This document shows, piece by piece, positions 5,000 through 7,462 of a stretch of 7,462 nt of DNA. The stretch is taken from assembly GCA_031283395.1 (NCBI GenBank), contig JAITBV010000119.1:1-7462 (forward strand), in the 5' to 3' direction. A model generated the notes under the pieces. The model saw nothing but the letters and a program-made list of their open reading frames with translations, was not told the origin of the DNA and did not search any database. Origin of the DNA: Candidatus Adiutrix sp. (GTDB lineage: Bacteria > Desulfobacterota > Desulfarculia > Adiutricales > Adiutricaceae). How positions within the stretch are numbered: position 1 is the stretch's first letter; the number at the start of each line of letters is the position of its first letter. Made by a program: the position numbers and the translations under genes.

Positions 5000-6202
5000 C
5001 TAGGGCAAAAACCCCAAGTCAGCCGGCCTGACCGGCATGAGGGCCAGGGGGGCGGGGCCGCCGCCCTCCGGGCTCAAGTCATAGGTGGCCAGGCTGTGGT
5101 GGCTGTGGCCGGCCAGATAATCCACCAGGCCCTGGGTGTCTTCGCCGCTGGAGGCGGCCTTGATGGCCAGGTTCAGGCTGTCGAAGGCCAAGGCGGAGAT
5201 CCAGGTCGGGTGGGCCTTGTAGGCGTCGACAAACTGCCGGGTGAAATCACGCACGGCGGGATTGGCCTGGTCGGCCAGGTTCACGGCCGGCAGGCACAGC
5301 CGGAGGTTGAGCTTCTGGCTGTTGAAAGCCGCGCCCACATCCCGGAAGCCCAGGGCGGTCACCCCCCACAGGGGAACCTGGTCATAGCCGTTCTCGGCCA
5401 AATGGGGGGCCAGGCGCAGGGCTTCGGCCCGGTCCAGGGCCAGGATGGCCAAGTCCGGCCTGTTGCGGCCGAATTTGGCCAGGCCTTCCGGTTCCAGGGC
5501 CTGATCAAGGCTTAAGGTGACCACCTGGGCTTTGGGGTCCAGGGGTTTGATATTGGTCGCGGGCCTGGCGGCCGGGGCGCGGGTGTTTTCCGGGGCGGTC
5601 CGGTCCGCCCCTTCCTCCTGGCCGCCGCTTATAGCCGAAAGGGGCCGGTTAGGCTGGGCCAGGGTCTCGGTCAGGGCCTCAACCAGGGCGGCCTGCGCGG
5701 GCTCCGCACCGGTTATCAGGAGAAGCCGACCGGGACGGCGGCGCAGATTAAGTATCTCCAGGCCCAGGTGGCGGCCCTGTTCCCGGGCCGTGGGCATGAG
5801 CCGGAAAAACAGGCCCGGCCCCCGGCCGGCGGCCTCCTCGTTGGTGAGATAGGGCAGGAGCACGGGCTTGCGCAGATAGAGATAGCGTGGAGCGTCGGCG
5901 GCGAAACGGCTTTCGGTGAAATAGCCCAGCACCAGGGCCACGTTCCCCAGGTCGATCTCATCCAGGGCCCCCGGCCGGTTTTCATCGAGGATCTCCAGGC
6001 GGAAGCCCCCGCCCCAGGTTTGGAGGGCCAGTTCGGCCCCCTGACGGGCCTTGAGGCCCAGTTCGGCCAGGGGTCCGCTCCGGGGCGCGGCCAGGAGAAA
6101 AACAGCGGCCGATGTTTCCTGGGCCTGGGCCGGGGCCGACAGCCCGAGGGCGGCCAGGACCAAAAATTGCAAGTTTATTATTTTTTTTAGTATGTTCGTC
6201 AT
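5000..6202 (-). CDS. Secreted protein with type 1 periplasmic-binding fold (LivK/LpoA-like), no adjacent transporter
   Basis: The 400-residue protein starts with a Sec signal peptide: KK at 6-7, a hydrophobic core at about 11-21, and a likely cut after APAQA (residue 27). There is no lipobox cysteine, so it should be soluble in the periplasm. The mature part looks like a two-lobe type 1 periplasmic-binding protein (branched-chain amino acid receptor superfamily). Lobe 1 includes RSGPLAELGLKARQGAELAL (41-60), ILDENRPG (71-78) and FFRLMPTAREQGRHLGLE (132-149). Lobe 2 includes DLAILALDRAEA (250-261) and FVDAYKAHPTWISALAFDSL (324-343). A polar, Ala/Pro/Glu-rich stretch (about 192-222) between the lobes is probably disordered. 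No permease or ATPase gene is nearby. It sits between der and a peptidoglycan-precursor gene, close to yraN and rsmI. In E. coli the neighbour of yraN and rsmI is lpoA, whose C-terminal domain has this fold, so a penicillin-binding-protein activator role is possible. The fold call is good; the ligand and function are unknown. The start is 10 bases after der, whose GA-rich 3' end supplies a distant Shine-Dalgarno sequence. Confidence 0.72.
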   Translation of the reverse strand: MTNILKKIINLQFLVLAALGLSAPAQAQETSAAVFLLAAPRSGPLAELGLKARQGAELALQTWGGGFRLEILDENRPGALDEIDLGNVALVLGYFTESRFAADAPRYLYLRKPVLLPYLTNEEAAGRGPGLFFRLMPTAREQGRHLGLEILNLRRRPGRLLLITGAEPAQAALVEALTETLAQPNRPLSAISGGQEEGADRTAPENTRAPAARPATNIKPLDPKAQVVTLSLDQALEPEGLAKFGRNRPDLAILALDRAEALRLAPHLAENGYDQVPLWGVTALGFRDVGAAFNSQKLNLRLCLPAVNLADQANPAVRDFTRQFVDAYKAHPTWISALAFDSLNLAIKAASSGEDTQGLVDYLAGHSHHSLATYDLSPEGGGPAPLALMPVRPADLGFLP

Positions 6203-6212
6203 AGCATTCAGC

Positions 6213-7462
6213 TTATTTCCCCTCCCGGCGCCCGGTGCGGGCCCGCAGGAGGAGACGCACCGGGGCCAGGTCCAGGCCGAAGGCCTCTTTGAGGCGGTTG
6301 ACCAGAAAGCGGCGATAGGAAAAATGCACCGCCTCCGGGTGGTTGGTGAATACCACGAAGGTCGGAGGCCTGGTCGCGGCCTGGGTGGCGTAGTAGAACT
6401 TCAGGCGGCCGCGTCCGGCGTAGGGTGGCGTGTGCTGGGCCACGGCCGTTTCCATCACCCGGTTGACCTCGGCCGTCGGAGCCCGGAAGCGGTATTGAGC
6501 CATGAGGCGGTCGATGAGGGCAAAGAGTCGGTCGAGCCTGAGGCCGGTTTTGGCCGAGCCCGTGACCACAGGGGCCTTGGCCAGGAAGCCCAGCTTGAGG
6601 TCCAGGGACCTTTCCAGTTCCTTTAAGGCTTCGGCTTTGCCCCGGACCGCGTCCCACTTGTTGGCCAGGATGACCACCGGCCGCCCCTTTTCATGGGCGT
6701 AGCCGGCGATGTGGGCGTCCTGGTCGGCCAGGCCGGCCTGGGCGTCCACCACCAGTAGGGCCGCATCGGCCTGGTCCAGGCTTTTCAAGGCCCGGAGAAC
6801 GGAGAGCTTTTCCAGCTTTTCATCCACCCGTCCCCGCCGCCGGACCCCGGCCGTGTCTATGAAGACATAATCCCGGCCGCCGGAGGTCACGGACACGGCC
6901 ACCGCGTCGCGGGTGGTGCCCGGGCGGCTGTCCACCACCAGCCGGTCCTGGCCCGTCAGGCGGTTGATGAGGGAGGACTTGCCGGCATTGGGGCGGCCGA
7001 TGACGGCCACCCGGGGCGGGGCCTCCTCGTCCCTTTCGTCCGCTTCTCCGGGTTCGGACATGAATCCGGCCAAGGCGGCCTTGAAATCGCTCAAGCCGTA
7101 GCCGTGGGCCGCGCTCACCGGCCACAGCCCGTCCAGGCCCAATTCGTGGAAATCGATCAGGGCCGCTTCTTTTTCCGGGCTGTCGATCTTGTTGACCGCC
7201 ACCAGGTGGGGCCGGCCGGAGCGGCGGATGAGCCGGGCCAGTTCCCCATCGTGGGGGGTGGGGCCGCTCCGGCCGTCCACCACCAGGACGGTCAGGTCGG
7301 ATTCTTCCAGGGCCACCAGGGCCTGGGCCTTGATCTGGTTGATCAGGGGGTCCAGGCCGGAGGGGTCGAAGCCGCCGGTGTCGATGATGGTCCCCTGGCG
7401 GCCCTCAAAGCTTAAGGTGCCGTAATGGCGGTCGCGGGTGACCCCGGGGCGGTCGTCCACCA
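6213..7462 (-). CDS. der: Ribosome assembly GTPase Der (EngA), 5' end beyond window
   Basis: Der is an essential bacterial GTPase with two GTPase domains in tandem and a C-terminal KH-like domain; it acts in maturation of the 50S subunit. About 416 residues are present, and the first 25-30 (including the G1 loop of domain 1) lie past the right edge. Counting from the GTG codon at 7460, domain 1 shows PGVTRD (5-10), DTGG (27-30), NKID (90-93) and SAA (116-118). An acidic linker (about 136-148) follows. Domain 2 has GRPNAGKSS (155-163), PGTTRD (180-185), DTAG (202-205), NKWD (267-270) and SAKTG (302-306). The KH-like domain (about 330-405) contains GRLKFYYATQ and PPTFVVFTNHPE. All GTP-binding motifs in view are intact. 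The GTG at 7460 is an internal Val codon, not a start. The gene ends 10 bases before the next one. Confidence 0.97.
   Translation of the reverse strand, partial: VDDRPGVTRDRHYGTLSFEGRQGTIIDTGGFDPSGLDPLINQIKAQALVALEESDLTVLVVDGRSGPTPHDGELARLIRRSGRPHLVAVNKIDSPEKEAALIDFHELGLDGLWPVSAAHGYGLSDFKAALAGFMSEPGEADERDEEAPPRVAVIGRPNAGKSSLINRLTGQDRLVVDSRPGTTRDAVAVSVTSGGRDYVFIDTAGVRRRGRVDEKLEKLSVLRALKSLDQADAALLVVDAQAGLADQDAHIAGYAHEKGRPVVILANKWDAVRGKAEALKELERSLDLKLGFLAKAPVVTGSAKTGLRLDRLFALIDRLMAQYRFRAPTAEVNRVMETAVAQHTPPYAGRGRLKFYYATQAATRPPTFVVFTNHPEAVHFSYRRFLVNRLKEAFGLDLAPVRLLLRARTGRREGK

Noticed and set aside
6181..6188. Run of eight A on the coding strand near the start of the binding-protein gene, a possible slippage site
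   Set aside because: The run simply encodes the Lys-Lys of the signal peptide, and the zero frame is intact for the whole protein, so no frameshift is required.

Overview
The window is a GC-rich bacterial stretch in which every supported gene lies on the minus strand, so the reading order runs from the right edge to the left edge. The organism is most likely an anaerobe of the Desulfobacterota (former Deltaproteobacteria, sulfate-reducing or syntrophic). This rests on an HdrA-type heterodisulfide reductase flavoprotein beside an RnfC-like iron-sulfur protein, and on the overall look of the proteins. No species can be named from the sequence.

From right to left, the window starts with the 3' part of der (double-GTPase ribosome assembly factor; its 5' end is beyond the right edge). 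Ten bases later comes a secreted protein with a type 1 periplasmic-binding fold and no transporter genes beside it. Next is a GlmU-type uridyltransferase that stops before the acetyltransferase catalytic region. Then follows a tight block: trpS, yraN (8-base overlap), rsmI (4-base overlap) and a shortened RnfC-like two-[4Fe-4S] protein (4-base gap). This looks like one housekeeping operon covering ribosome assembly, the cell envelope, tRNA charging and rRNA methylation, with a redox protein at its end.

The last stop codon is followed by a 144-base gap and then the 5' part of hdrA, which runs off the left edge. A near-consensus sigma-70 promoter (TTGACA, 17 bases, TATACT) lies inside the last codons of the RnfC-like gene. 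Its -35 box sits in a 6+6 inverted repeat, and it would give hdrA a leader of about 140 nt. hdrA is therefore probably its own transcription unit, although its neighbour is also an electron-transfer protein. Base composition drops from very GC-rich to more balanced at this junction.

I found no mobile element, CRISPR array, tRNA, rRNA or phage gene, and no clear new defence or metabolic system. The points most worth following are the RnfC-like protein that has lost its nucleotide/flavin-binding glycine loop, the hdrA promoter and leader, the truncated GlmU, and the orphan binding protein whose context recalls LpoA.
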